DNA from: Oegoconia quadripuncta
Taxonomy: Eukaryota; Arthropoda; Insecta; Lepidoptera; Autostichidae
Assembly (NCBI GenBank): GCA_949316235.1
Contig: OX438758.1
Coordinates: 20,114,694-20,178,693, forward strand
DNA length: 64,000 bases
Reading direction: 5' to 3'
In this document: piece after piece, positions 43,513 to 54,761 of the stretch
Position numbering within the stretch: the stretch's first letter is position 1
Layout of the letters: each line of letters starts with the position of its first letter
Notes under the pieces: model-generated
What the model was told of the DNA's origin: nothing
Database searches by the model: none
The model's input: the letters and a program-made list of their open reading frames with translations, nothing else
Program-made: the position numbers and the translations under genes

Positions 43513-43750
43513 ATTTTTTTTTATGAAAACGGGTTGGAACTTGACCTCAATCACACCTGATGTAAAGTGAAGATGGGGTCGAAGGTGGAAGCGTACTGAC
43601 CCGGAAACGCCAACACATTTGGGGGACTGGCTATCTTATCTCTGACAACCGGAACACAACAATGCTATTAACATTGCTGCTTGGCAGCAAATTTGGATAA
43701 GATGGTGGTAGCTAGCCAGGCGGACATTTAAAATGCCCTACCACCAACCA
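43513..43750 (-). repeat. SINE-A copy without head
   Basis: Tail 'cgggttggaacttgacctca' through 'aaaatgccctaccaccaacc'. It stops before the tRNA-like head. Confidence 0.88.
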
Positions 43751-44090
43751 AGAGATATAATACAACATTGTTTACCACAAAAAACCTTATAAAAGAAGAA
43801 GGCCGCCTAATTTGTAGTTTCTATAAGATATTTAAATGTACCTTCCTTATTTAAACATAAAGCGTATTTGATTGATTGATTGAGAAGAAGAGAATGGACA
43901 GCCCTGTTCTCGCTCACTGGATGTCCATGTCCATGTCCAGTCCATGCACGTGGCATCACTTGAGCACTTTAGATTTTACTAAAATAGTTATTAAGTTGTT
44001 TGTTACTGACACTTTTGTGTATGTGTTTTTATTTTATAATGTATGGACATTAAAGTCCGAAATAAATATTTTCTTTCTTTCTTTAACATG
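43751..44090 (+). repeat. Two LINE 3' tails in series
   Basis: 43795-43885 ends 'aagcgtatttgattgattga' (TTGA tail). 43886-44090 ends 'cgaaataaatattttctttctttcttt' (CTTT tail). Neither carries coding motifs. Confidence 0.55.
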
Positions 44091-46054
44091 TATATGGATT
44101 ATTTCGTATTGAGAGTCTTATCAGAAATACCTAGGTCCAAGGGGGGTCATAAATGCCATATATCCGCCAAGTCCGCTAAGGAATCGTGGGCCGTTTTAAA
44201 AAAAAACTAAATGACTTTAAAAATTAAACGCACTTACATACCAAAAATTCAATGAGCATATAATTAAAAAAATTCGAGTTACTTCAAGATCCAATTAATA
44301 TTGTAAGTGAAACAACCATAAACCACGAGTGAAATTCCAATGCGGCTTGTTTCGTAACAAAAAAAAAAGAAAACATTATTCCTCGTACGCTCGCGGCCGC
44401 GCGTAGCTCCCCATGAATATTTATGATCCACTGCAAAATGACCATACGTTATGTGACCACTTTATGGTGACCTTTAGGCCGGTGATGTGACGTATGCAAA
44501 CGAGGTTTCACTTTCCATGGCTAAGAATGGGAGCTGCAAGTGTCAAATATTAAGGAAATTACTTCTTCAATGAACACACGGAACCAGGAAGTTTGTTAAA
44601 CATTAACAAACGTTTTTGGAAAGTCGGTAATCTGCAAATTTTCCAAAAGACAAGACAAATGTCGTATCGTGCATAGAACTTAAGGAATTGGAATAAGTAG
44701 AGAATAGAAAAATCTGCGTCACAATACACAAGCTGCGCCAACAAAAGCGTAGCTGTTAAATAGTTAAAGGAAGACGAACGTCGTTGAGTAAAGCTTTCTC
44801 AAACAATGTACGTAGGTAATAGGATATTTGTAAGTAAGTATAACAATTCTATATAGAATGATTTTTTCAAGTAGCCGTGCATGGCCAAATGTGAAACTAT
44901 AAGGAACAGCGAAAAGTATTCAAAGAAGTCTCAGACCAGATTTTGATGAATACTTAAATGCTACATTGGATTTTTCAAAAATCAATCAATCAAAAATATT
45001 TTTATTTTTATCTATTGTATTTGATTATTTAGGTACAAAATAATAATATCAATTATTCATAGGCACAATATCAATCAGAAACTGTTGATTTAAGAAAAAA
45101 AAAACACTGTATTATTACGTCACTCGATAGTGTCGCTAATAAGGAACGAATTCTGGGAACTGATGACATACGGAAAGTTCTAATTTCAAATTATTATCAT
45201 CTCTTCGCGGAGGCCACAGTAAAAGTAAAAGTGTATTTGAAAATAGAACATAAAGTGAATTGGCGCCCTTTTTCCTTGTCCCACAGAGGAAGAATTATTT
45301 CCAATATAATTAAAGTGTTTGTATACCTTCGGAGTTTAACCCAGTATTCCTTAGTATTACGTAGCTATAGCTCTCGATAAAGGTAAATATTATGCGCAGT
45401 TAACGCCTGGCCGTACATCATCACAGCGTTCCATAAACCTCAATAACATAACCCCGGATTGAACCCACATCTAAAGCCACTTCATTAATATTAAAACAGC
45501 ATTTAGTAGTACGAACAGAAACGTGGAGCCAGCGGCCGAGAGCTGTCGGTGATCGACGCAAGCGCAAGGTGACGCTTAGATAATGTCACTTGCGGGCTTA
45601 AAAACTGTGGCAAGGGCAAACCGGACACACTTCATTTGCCACTTCCAGGTTATCCACGACATTTATTAAAAACATAAATTGATTGTTTGACCGCGCATCA
45701 AACTACTAAACAGATAGTCTGTGGTAGAGTTTTCACAGATATACTAACGCCATCTATTGACACTAATTTGAATTACATTAAATCTATTAGGTAATTATTA
45801 CTTACTTAATAGATTTACAACTAAGAATGTTTTAATTTAAAAAATATATCCATATGTACACACAGCAACCATTTAATATTTAATTAAGTTAGTATCCGTA
45901 AAAGAAACCGAGAAGTGAACGTTAATGTATTCTGTGGACCGTAGAATAATACTGTTTTTTTTTCTTTGTCCCTTTGGACAGGCAAAGGATATAGGGAGCC
46001 CATATAGCCAAGTTTGTATTGCTATTTCTAACGTACAACCGATATTTATTTCGA
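44091..46054. other. Unassigned sequence
   Basis: About 2 kb without a recognised gene. A LINE-like tail read on the minus strand (AATCAATCAATC at 44978-44993) and CpG-rich patches at 44390-44408 and 45530-45580 are the only notable items. Confidence 0.4.
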
Positions 46055-46085
46055 TATACACGCAAACGGAGTCGCGGGCGGAAAG
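46055..46085 (+). repeat. Helitron-like 3' end
   Basis: 'caaacggagtcgcgggcgga' and then aagcta. It matches the terminal hairpin region of the Lep1-type element ending at 51961; the last bases are changed. Confidence 0.45.
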
Positions 46086-46475
46086 CTACTATTATAAATA
46101 AAAGTAATAGTCACCGGATCTAATCGAAGCCAAGTACACTGATGAATGCATTGGTTATGAGTAGTTTGGGTAAATTACCACAATGGTAGCGGAAAGAAGG
46201 AATTATCGTGAAAGCGCGCATTGACGTGATGGGGTTTTGGTTTCGTTGGCGAACGGATATCGTGGCCCATGGTTGGTTGAACCAACAACTCAACAACGGC
46301 ACGAGGAGACATCGAACACTTTATGAATACACATCAAGTAACAGTGACTTATTGGATCATTATTTAACCATTAGTAATTCACCCCGAGTGAAGAAAGCAG
46401 CTGTGTTAAAACTGTGTGTAGGGTTGTATCTGAAAACCGGTGTCTCACTCTTTGAGTGATGTGCCAAATCAAATT
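46086..46475. other. Unassigned sequence
   Basis: A plus-strand frame at 46208-46459 (83 codons) shows no known domain. Confidence 0.35.
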
Positions 46476-46905
46476 ATTTTATTTCATAGGATAAAATTAT
46501 CACTCGAAAACGTCACTATTAATATTAATATTACATTTAAATTTTAAATTTACTGCTCATTCACAAAGCTGACTCCCCAGAGAAGAACGAGCAAGAAACT
46601 CTAGGGTTGCTCTTTTAAACAGATTATGGGTTGCGATTTGATAATTATATGAATAATAAGACAGCTATGTCCATGCTTGCTTATCATTCAAATAGTCAGT
46701 GACACAGTCAGTGATTTTGTAATGGCCTTTTGTTAATAATTTCTGTATTACTTTAAATTTATTTAAAAGCTAATTTTGAATGTCTACTGGAACCTTATTA
46801 TAAAATTGTGAAGTCGGCTAACATAAACAGATAACTGGTTCTTATTCCTTGTATTAACATTGTGCCTATCACTATTTTTAGCGAATAAGGTTATATTTTT
46901 TTTGC
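46476..46905 (-). mobile_element. Sister CR1-group LINE, 3' fragment
   Basis: Related to but distinct from the large LINE. Its minus-strand end carries '…aataaaataatttgatttgg'. It shares the UTR phrase 'gagcaagaaactctagggtt' and a C-terminus with 'tccagtagacattcaaaat'. It is very similar to 48186-48545 and breaks off inside the coding tail. Confidence 0.75.
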
Positions 46906-46929
46906 ATATAACAATTAACGCACTGAGTT

Positions 46930-47060
46930 ATGACACATTTTGTGCTACCGCGGCACACACTCGCTCTTTATTTCACTAATTTTTTGAGTATATATCATTG
47001 TTATATTTATTGTCTTTATGTATGAACGCAGTTGCTTAAATAAATGCTTTATCTATCTTA
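46930..47060 (+). repeat. LINE 3' end with TATC tail
   Basis: 'ttgcttaaataaatgcttta' followed by TCTATCTT. Same family as 36560 and 8800. Confidence 0.55.
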
Positions 47061-47465
47061 AAAGAAATCTTAGAGATTGCCAAACCAATTTCCATCGAAC
47101 ATGACTCATCATATCAGCCACAGGACCTCGATTACTGAACACAGCCTCTTCCAAGAAGCGGCCTGCGTCCATGGGCTTCCGGCCATGTTCATCTGATTGT
47201 TCATCCACCTTGTGGCTGCGTTTTCCAGTGCGTGCTATTTGCTCCAGAAGCTTAATGCCCCACCTTCTCTGGATTTCTTTATTCCGCCGTAACGGGGACC
47301 TGGCGGATATGGTAGATCGGGGGATCTACAATCCACCCTGAGAATTCTTCTCCGGGAAGACTGCCTAGTGAATGAGCGATAATTGTATGTCATAACGATT
47401 TCAAATGTTATTCTTATAACTTACGAAATAAAACATTTTTGATTTGATTTGATTTAATTTAGAGG
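47061..47465 (+). repeat. LINE-like 3' region with TTTGA tail
   Basis: Ends 'aaataaaacatttttgattt' followed by GATTTGATTTAATTT. The upstream 350 bases are moderately GC-rich but give no recognised RT motif. Confidence 0.45.
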
Positions 47466-48185
47466 TTCCGAGCTGAAAGGCGCTCCGAAATGCCACAGCC
47501 CTTCAGGCCCTGAAGGAGGGCTCGTGAAAGCAAGCGCTGACGGAGTCCCGCTGACGTTTCTTTACGTTACCTCGTCAAATGCGCGAGAAGGAACACCCCA
47601 GGGGTTTTATTCGACAGCAAGAGTTCGATAACCTCCCCCCCAGATATCCCCTGTGTAACAAAAAAACAGGAGTAACGTACAACCAATCAGTTAGAACACG
47701 TTATTAACACACCGATGGATCTTTATATGTTATACTTATAAAAATTAACACTACAACAGTAACACTAGAATGTAACGAGTTAGAGCAATCAGTACCCACA
47801 CCGCCATAGCGTGTTCAAATCAATTAGCCGAGTTCCACTGACTGATTAATTATATATATGTATAACTGTAGATGCAGTAAACACGTTCCCAAGGTAAATA
47901 GGGAAAGGGGAGAGCAATCGAACGAAATAAGGAAAGGATTATTTGTTAGATCTTGGTTGTACACATAGTCTTTTTAAGTGGGTAAATAATAGTCCTCGTA
48001 GTTAATAATTAGCTATTTCCCAATGAACTGGCTACACAATTGACAAACCGTACCTACAACAAACGTCTGAAACGGAAAGATGTCTTTAGTGACTAAGGGA
48101 CCTGCAATGCGTAATCTGAATATGGGTAGATATCGTCGCTGGAGGATGCACTCGAAATGTGTGAAGGACCTACAAAAAATCTACT
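47466..48185. other. Unassigned, GC-rich start
   Basis: 47466-47650 is GC-rich ('ggttccgagctgaaaggcgc', 'agggctcgtgaaagcaagcg') and may be an internal piece of a retroelement. The rest is AT-rich and empty. Confidence 0.35.
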
Positions 48186-48545
48186 TATAGTCAAAATCAA
48201 AAAAATCAAAATCAAAATATTTTTATTTCATAGGATAAAATTATCACTTGAAAACGTCACTATTAATATTAATATTACATTATAGTTTAAATTTACTGCT
48301 CATTCACAAAGCTGACTCCCCAGAGAAGAACGAGCAAGAAACTCTAGGGTTGCTCTTTTAAACAGATTATAGGTTGCGATTTGATAATTATATGAATAGA
48401 CAGCTATGTCCATGCTTGCTTATCATTCAAATAGTCAGTGATGTTATAATAGCCTTTTGTTAATAATTTCTGTTTTATGATTGCTTTAAATTTATTTAAA
48501 GGCATATTTTGAATGTCTACTGGAACCTTATTATAAAAGCTATTA
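48186..48545 (-). mobile_element. Sister CR1-group LINE, 3' fragment
   Basis: Encodes YNKVPVDIQNMPLNKF and then KAIIKQKLL..GYYNITDYL on the minus strand. This is parallel to the intact LINE's FFNKVPVDIQNLPLNKF end. The tail is TTTTGATTTTGATTTTTTTGA. 5'-truncated. Confidence 0.82.
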
Positions 48546-48625
48546 TAAAAGTTAAACAACTGATTGCAGATGAGACTGAAAGAAAAAAAAAAAAAAAAAG
48601 TTAACGCTATTATGAAATGTAATAA

Positions 48626-48919
48626 GTGTAATTCCTGATTACTGGTGCCTCCACTCATGATTACGAACAAGTCTAACAATTTTGGTCTGAAATCGGCAAT
48701 GGTTTCTAGTGGAACGTTATTCGTAATCAAGAGTGGTCTCACCAGACGAAAATTCTTGAAGTTCTATAGGTATCTAAAGGTGGTTCAGAATGGATTACTT
48801 TGTATTGGTAATCGAAATTTTTTTGACCGAATTCGACTATGGGTCCTTGGGCAAAGTTGTTCGTAATCAATACAGACGTCACCAGTTAATGGGAATTACA
48901 CGAATTCAAATTCACCCTG
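48626..48919. mobile_element. MITE4 copy B
   Basis: The right arm is complete ('gggaattacacgaattcaaa', then 'ttcaccctg'). The left arm begins only at 'agtgtaattcctgattactg' and has an internal duplication of the 'gtaatcaagagtgg' block. Confidence 0.75.
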
Positions 48920-48924
48920 TACAT

Positions 48925-49366
48925 TGACATATTGGGTCTTTACCTATGAAATTGGAGTTATTTTTCTTCGTTAATCATATGTACCAATTCCTGTGATTTT
49001 CATAGATATATCCAAATTTGTTTTCTATTTGGAAAATGGAATATTATTTCAAGGTTTCACATGTCATATTTGTTAATTTCTGGGCTAAAGCACATAATAA
49101 AAAAAATTTGAACAGAGCTCTTTTCATGTGCTTCCCATAATCATTTCTTAGATTCGCTGAAACTTTTATAAAGCGGTTACTTTTAAAAATTAACGCTGCC
49201 TATAAGTAACTTAATGTTATCCGATAATACACACAAAGTTTAGCTAAATTTGGATATGCCGTTCCCAAAAAAAAAATCAAAAATGTTTGTATGGAGAAAA
49301 CAGTCTTAATGTAATTCTTCATACAAAACGCCAATTTCATAGGTAAGGACCTAATACATAATGTCA
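48925..49366. mobile_element. MITE3, complete copy
   Basis: About 442 bp. The left end 'tgacatattgggtctttacc' plus 'tatgaaattgg' is the inverse of the right end 'ccaatttcataggtaaggac' plus 'ctaatacataatgtca', with small indels. No coding sequence. It starts six bases after MITE4 copy B. Confidence 0.82.
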
Positions 49367-49376
49367 CGACCTTTAT

Positions 49377-49600
49377 TCTAAATGAGGTGGTCAGAGTTAT
49401 CCCAAACAATAGCATTTGGTTGTTGCAAACATTAAAAGATTAAAGCTTGAACCATCCAGGTTCACCTTACGAAATATACAGAAATGCACACATGGGGTCT
49501 GAGTCCATCGCAAACGGGCAAGTCTATATATTTTTTGGTTGCCTTCGGGAAATATTGTTTGATACTATTCTTGCGGAAACCATACAGCACTTAATATTAA
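49377..49600 (+). repeat. Repeat Y copy
   Basis: 'aatgaggtggtcagagttat', then 'ttaaaagattaaagcttgaa' and 'atacagaaatgcacacatgg'. It starts directly after MITE3. Confidence 0.65.
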
Positions 49601-49862
49601 CACGTATGTACTCGATGTGATAGTTATTCAGGGCTGTACCATATGATTAATTGTAACATAATGCCTATACCAATCATTTTAGAAAACTTCGGATCGTACA
49701 GCTTAATTAGCCACCGTCTTACCACAGACCATATAACCCTTTATGGTTAATTATGGGGCTGATGTCACCTATAAGGTATACAACTAAAAAGGCAACCTTT
49801 GTCACCTCAACACTTAGTTTAGAAGGTGGTAGGAGCTGGGTCCGTGTAAGTGCCCAAGGTGC
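49601..49862. other. Unassigned sequence
   Basis: No gene is seen. Confidence 0.4.
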
Positions 49863-50172
49863 TTTTTGTTTTAAGCACAACGGGTTAGCACTTGACCTCA
49901 ATCACACCTGATGTTAAGTGAAGATGAGGCCGAAGGTGGTAGCGTACTGACCCGGAAACCCCATCTTATTTGGGGGACTGGCTATCTTATCTCTGACAAC
50001 CGAAAAACAACATTGCTGTTTGGCGGCAGATTTAGATAATGGTAGCTAGCCAGACGGACATTTAAAATGCCCTACCACCAACCAAACCGAAAATATGTAC
50101 CTCGCTGGGGATCGAACCCGTGGCCTCCGAATCGTAAACCCAATGTTGTTTACATTGAGCCACGGAGGCGGT
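49863..50172 (-). repeat. SINE-A copy (full length, minus)
   Basis: From the tail 'caatcacacctgatgttaag' to the head 'tgagccacggaggcggt'. A deletion affects the 'ggcggcagatttagat' region. Confidence 0.9.
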
Positions 50173-51015
50173 TGCTTGCTGCATTACCTCGCATCAACTT
50201 AGGTTTTGAGCGAGGTAAATGCTTGCTCTTAGATCTCACGAGACTTCAACAAGTTTCGTCGCCTGCTCTTTCTAGAGCATCGGATATATATCCGGTATAT
50301 ATAATTGTTTTTGTTTAATACTGCCAAACTCCTACTGCTTCCGTTTTACAATTTCACAGCACTTCATTGTGGTCACATCTCAAGCATTAGTTACCCGGTA
50401 ACGTGCTTAAAAGCCGTCGAAGCGAGCTACTTTCATCTCGGAGTGGTTGTAACGCCGAATTCAAATTTCACGGTATACGCACGCGGTTTCCCCTACTTTA
50501 TGGGGATTACTAACTTATTTAACATTTATTTCAATCAAAACAGTCACGGTGGTCAGTTGCATCGCCAATTCTAGTCTAAGGCCCCTACTGCATTATCAAA
50601 CTCAAGTCATAATCTCCACTTAAAGTCAGCTTCGCCAAGCCAAGTTTTGGAAACTGAGTCGAGTTATTTAACAGTACTTCAAGGATTTTTTCTCATTTCT
50701 ATATTAGTGTTGTGGAGTTATTGTTAACAAATAAATAGATGGAATTTAAATATAAACTAGAACAAATGCAAAGTACCCAAAACGCTGGCAGCGTTTCTTC
50801 GCTGGATGCAGATAGCGAGGAAGCAGCCAGCTATCTGGTCACCAGTGACAGATTAAGCGTTTTGAAATTTTAAAGAGCACCCGGTCTCCAAGGACCTAGA
50901 TTTTTTCTGTAGTCTCGGCGGCTGCACCTCCTCGAGATTCTTTATGTAGGCTACTTTACAGAATCAAGAATGCAAGGAGCAGAACATAGAACAAATGCAC
51001 AAGTAGAATCAAACC
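50173..51015. other. Unassigned sequence
   Basis: No gene is seen. The frame at 50305-50574 (89 codons) has no known domain. Confidence 0.35.
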
Positions 51016-51205
51016 ATCACTTCCCGTGGTTGTTATAAAAGGCGACTAAGGGACTTTCCACCAAAAAGCATCCATAGATTTGCAAGTTGCGATGTGCTCA
51101 CCCTGTCACGTGTGCATTTATGTATATTTCATATTAAACTCTTAATGTTTGGAACATCCAAACACTAATGTTTGGGATATCTCTGACCACCCCATTTGGG
51201 TCATG
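51016..51205 (-). repeat. Repeat Y copy (minus)
   Basis: 'ttgttataaaaggcgactaa' begins it, 'caccctgtcacgtgtgcatt' follows, and 'gggatatctctgaccacccc' ends it. It extends further than the plus copies at one side. Confidence 0.6.
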
Positions 51206-51427
51206 ATGGTATATTAACTAGGCAATCTAAGAGCACGTTGGTGTAGCCGCGGGCGCAGCTTTTTTTATTTAAACAACTGTTTTATTAATTCTATGCCATT
51301 GAATGTCTACTTTTATCACTACAATTGCCGATATAATTTAATTTGCCCCACAATAGCGTTTACAACATCAACTACACAGAACTTCACGCCTGTTAGTTTC
51401 GTGTTTACTATTAAAGAGAGTTTACAT
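51206..51427. other. Unassigned sequence
   Basis: No gene is seen. Confidence 0.35.
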
Positions 51428-51550
51428 AACTGTGGAGCTGTCGTAGCGCAGTCGCATTTGCTTTTCGTTTTCGGTTAGCGGAGTTAAGCAACGGATGACG
51501 CGGTCAATCCTTGAATGGGAGACTATTAGTGGCATTGCAAAAAAAAAATA
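51428..51550 (+). repeat. SINE-C: 5S rRNA-derived copy
   Basis: 'gtagcgcagtcgcatttgct', 'tcggttagcggagttaagca' and 'ggtcaatccttgaatgggag' track the 5S promoter region. It ends at 'gtggcattgca' and an A run. Best aligned with 26860. Confidence 0.7.
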
Positions 51551-51579
51551 CGAGTTTTTTTTTGTTTCGGAAGGGATTA

Positions 51580-51725
51580 ACTTTTTTTTTTGATTGACTG
51601 GATTCGCGTTTGACCACAATCGCACCTGATGGAAAGTGACGATGTGGTCGAAGATGAAGCACGCGATCTCAGTGAATGCCTATTCACTCTGCTCTTGACG
51701 ATCCCAAGGTTGTAGGGTTCAGGAA
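51580..51725 (-). repeat. SINE-A' copy (minus)
   Basis: 'tgattgactggattcgcgtt', 'ctgatggaaagtgacgatgt' and 'agtgaatgcctattcactct' are the inverse of 34205-34376. Confidence 0.65.
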
Positions 51726-51729
51726 AGAT

Positions 51730-51961
51730 TCAGGAACTAATGCTATAAATGCGAAAGTTTGTGTGTTTATCTGTATGTATGTTTGTTACCTCTTCACGCC
51801 TATACCACAGATTAGATAATAGTTACTCGGCTGGACGGATTCGGATGAAATTTGGTAAGTAGACAGATTAGGTCCTGGATTAACATATAGACAAAATTTT
51901 TTGCTCAACCGATTTTGATAAAATCTTCCACGCGGACGAAGTCGCGGGCGGAAAGCTAGTG
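51730..51961 (+). mobile_element. Lep1-type non-autonomous Helitron
   Basis: Opens near 'aatgctataaatgcgaaagt' and continues with 'tcggatgaaatttggtaagt'. It closes with 'gcggacgaagtcgcgggcgg' and then aaagctagt. The CTAGT end (Helitron CTRRT) follows a GC-rich hairpin (cgcggacgaagtcgcg). No target duplication is expected for Helitrons. The internal phrasing is that of lepidopteran Lep1 elements. Confidence 0.75.
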
Positions 51962-52096
51962 TTATATATTTACCACATATTCACATTTATGTTTAGCATC
52001 GTAATACGGGGTGAAGTTTAATTAGTGTAATTCCCAATAACTGGTGACTCTATACGGAACGGAGATCTAAATATAATAAATGAGATGTAATAAATG

Positions 52097-52340
52097 ACGA
52101 CCGATTGGTGTAGTGGAAAGTGACCCTATCAGCGAAACCAACGGTTGCGGGTTCGAATCCCGCGACGGGTAAATCTTTGTATGATGAATACGAACATTTT
52201 ATTCCAGAGTCTTGGATGTTTATATAAATATTTATGTATGTTTATCCGTTATCTAGTATCCATAGCACAAGTTTTGCTTAGTTTGGGACTAGATGATTGG
52301 TGTAAGTGTCCAAAAAAAAAAAAAAAAAAAAAAAAAAAAC
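52097..52340 (+). repeat. SINE-B variant with poly(A)
   Basis: 'gaccgattggtgtagtggaa' and 'cggttgcgggttcgaatccc' form the head. The body matches 27283-27512. It ends in about 26 A residues (52314-52339), the longest poly(A) here, which suggests a young insert. Confidence 0.9.
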
Positions 52341-52677
52341 GAGAGCTCACGTTGAACAACCCAATTTATTAAAATAATTATCAATATAATTGGCACAGGA
52401 TTAGGCTGGTTACATAGTTGCTTAATATTAGGGCGTCCACACACAGCAACTCCACTCCTGATTACGAACAACATTCCATTAGGAACCATAGCCGAATTCA
52501 ACCGAAAATTGATGGCCTAAAAGTGGTAGGTGGTGGTTTTAAAAGTGATTTCAGAATGGTTTACTCTGTATGGGTAATCGATATTTTTTTGGTCGAATTC
52601 GACGACTGTTCTTTGGGGAAAGTTGTTCGTAATCGAGAGTGACGTCACCAGTTAATAGGAATTACACGAATTCAAAT

Positions 52678-53065
52678 GGTCTTTGGTATGGGATACAACC
52701 TGCGTCGATACCCTTGCTCCTTCCCATCTTTAAGTACAAGCGGTACAGCTGGTTCCGCTGCCGCCTCGGCAGAAAGCGTTAAACGGCGCAAATATGCCGG
52801 TCTCAGTGGAGATCACCTATTTGCGCCGTTTGGTGTAGAAACGCTTGGGCCGTGGGGACCGGGTGCTCACACTCTTTTTAGGGAGTTATCTGAGCGTCTG
52901 GTTGATGCATCCCACGATCGGAGGGCTGGCCAATACTTTGGTCAGAGAATCAGCCTCGCTTTACAGCGAGGCAATGCGGCCAGCCTTCTGGGTACCTTTC
53001 CACCAACCAGAGACTTTTTTATTTGTGATATATATATATATTTTTTATTGTGTTATATTATAATT
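52678..53065 (+). mobile_element. LINE-X 3' fragment, open C-terminal frame
   Basis: The plus frame reads VKRRKYAGLSGDHLFAPFGV, ETLGPWGPGAHTLFRELSER, then RRAGQYFGQRISLALQRGNA and ASLLGTF. This block follows the RT domain in a group of non-LTR elements (GPW...RAG..L.QRLS.A.QRGNA.S.LGT). It is open through its end and passes into a TA-rich UTR. No polymerase part is present, so it is a 5'-truncated insert. Confidence 0.78.
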
Positions 53066-53082
53066 TCAATTTCACCCTGTAT

Positions 53083-53433
53083 ATCACAGTTATACCTACC
53101 GTGCCAATACCAGAATAATCATTAAACAATTAGCTTTTACAATCGAGGCTACATTGTTAGCTAAACGCAATAGTTTCGACAGATAATATAAAAGCCATAA
53201 TAAAATAACATTAGGCACGCCTGTCGCCACCCCATTAAGTATCGATCACCTGTCGATTGTCTCGATGGCCTGCGAAATATCGATATTGAATGAATAGCCC
53301 GTGGTTGCGTGTGGGCAGAGATTAGGGTGTTATACGAGTTAAAGATTACAATTTGGTAGCATTTTGATTGCTTTGCGTTACTAATCGATTCTACATTCAT
53401 TGGAGAATTAACACTATTGGAGATATATTTTGA
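53083..53433. other. Unassigned sequence
   Basis: No gene is seen. Confidence 0.4.
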
Positions 53434-53707
53434 CGACCTGTTTGGTGTAGTGGTTAGCAACTCTGACAACTATACCAAAAGGTTGCGGGTTCAAATCCCG
53501 CTAGGGGCATAATGTTTGTGTGACTAATACGGACATGTGTACCCGAGTTATGCATGTTTTCATTTATAATAAGTATTTATTTACAAAAAAATTAATGTAT
53601 TTATATAGTATATCAACCATCTGGTATCCACAACACAAGCCTATAGTTGCTTAGTGTGGAACTAGATGGCGCTGTGTATAATGTCTAAGGATATTTATTT
53701 ATTTATA
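53434..53707 (+). repeat. SINE-B copy (full length)
   Basis: 'gacctgtttggtgtagtggt', B box 'gggttcaaatcccg', body and AT-rich tail. One of the best preserved copies. Confidence 0.9.
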
Positions 53708-54043
53708 GAAATGTTAGCATTCTCCAGGTTTTAGACTATTCTTGGGGAAAGGTTTCAGCGTACTTTGACTGAATACAAGAGATGGGCAGAGCTCTCCCGC
53801 GCTCGTCCCCTCGTCCTGGTAAACCTGAAAGGGCATTCAATAGTAGTTTTTTAATGTTTAGTATGGGGCTCTAGGTAGAAATAGAGTCAGGTTTGGCACG
53901 GACTACCACCAATAGACGACCAGCATTGTCACATAAAGGACCCGTAGCTCTCGAAGTTTATGGGGGAGGCCTATATTATGTACAACAGTGGGCGTCCTAT
54001 ATGATTTAAAATTATAACTTAGGCAAATATATTATATTAAATT
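53708..54043 (+). repeat. Unassigned, with an RTE-like tail
   Basis: 'gtttatgggggaggcctata' and 'gtacaacagtgggcgtccta' (53958-54000) are the 3'-end phrasing of insect RTE/Jockey-like LINEs. The rest is not assigned. Confidence 0.45.
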
Positions 54044-54130
54044 AGCTGGTGTATCAGGACCGTAGCAATTGGAAGTCTGTGGTCTCTGACTACCCTTACG
54101 TGGGAAAGAGGCGTGACTTATGTACGAGAT
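54044..54130 (+). mobile_element. RTE-type LINE 3' end
   Basis: 'gtgtatcaggaccgtagcaa', then 'ggaagtctgtggtctctgac' and 'gaggcgtgacttatgta'. Same region as 63768-64000. A LINE-E fragment follows after about 10 bases. Confidence 0.7.
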
Positions 54131-54138
54131 ATGTATGT

Positions 54139-54347
54139 AAATGAACGGAACGGACTTCCGGCAGCGGTATTCCCGAACGAGTACGACATTGGAACCTTCA
54201 AGAAACGAGCCTACACCTTCCTCAAAGGCCGGCAACGCATCTGTGACCCTTTTGGTGTTGCGGGTGTCCATGGGCGGCGGTGATAGCTTTCCATCAGGTG
54301 ACCCGCATGCTCGTTTGCCGCCTTCTCATATAAAAAAAAAAATTAGT
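54139..54347 (+). mobile_element. LINE-E 3' fragment
   Basis: Starts in the middle of the C-terminal frame ([10 protein letters not shown] in one frame, [15 protein letters not shown] in the true one) and runs to the UTR and A run. Shorter than the copy at 21691. Confidence 0.8.
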
Positions 54348-54761
54348 TGGTGCAATAGCTTTTTTTTATTGTCTGTCTTTATTTATGGTAGTTTTTATTT
54401 ACTAGGGGTTTGTCAGTATATAGACCAAGTTTCCTAATACTTTGTTCGAGATTTTATCTAAAAACTCACATGACATTGTAGTTCCTTAGCATTCAGTACA
54501 CTCCGCAAGTCCTCGTGGTAATTTTGCAAAAAAATTACAACATAAAATGACATTCTAAAGAAACTTTTAACGATGCAAATAAACATGTTGATATTTTTTT
54601 GTGCCGCGAATTCGAAATCGATTCTAAACCGCGCGCGAAAAGATAGGTATGTCAGTTATGTGAAAGTGCGTGCGCGTGCGACGCATGGTCCGCTCTCGGC
54701 CCGGACCGCACCACTATCTGTGCCAAATCACACGGGAAATGGACATCCAAAAAATATACAT
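54348..54761. other. Unassigned sequence
   Basis: No gene is seen. A CG-rich alternating stretch 'gtgcgtgcgcgtgcgacg' lies at about 54666-54683. Confidence 0.35.

Larger units (their letters stand above)
52009..53082. mobile_element. MITE4 copy C, split by two insertions
   Basis: The left end (52009-52053, 'gtgtaattcccaataactgg') is cut off from the middle (about 52440-52677, 'cactcctgattacgaacaac' to 'ttacacgaattcaaat'). The final bases 'ttcaccctgtata' appear only at about 53068-53082. The first gap holds a SINE-B variant and the second a LINE-X fragment. Short duplications (actc; ttcaa) at the joints agree with target-site copies. Confidence 0.8.

Noticed and set aside
52676..53125. 149-codon protein starting with ATG at 52676
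   Set aside because: The ATG lies in MITE4 sequence; the recognisable part is a 5'-truncated LINE-X tail, so this is not a gene.
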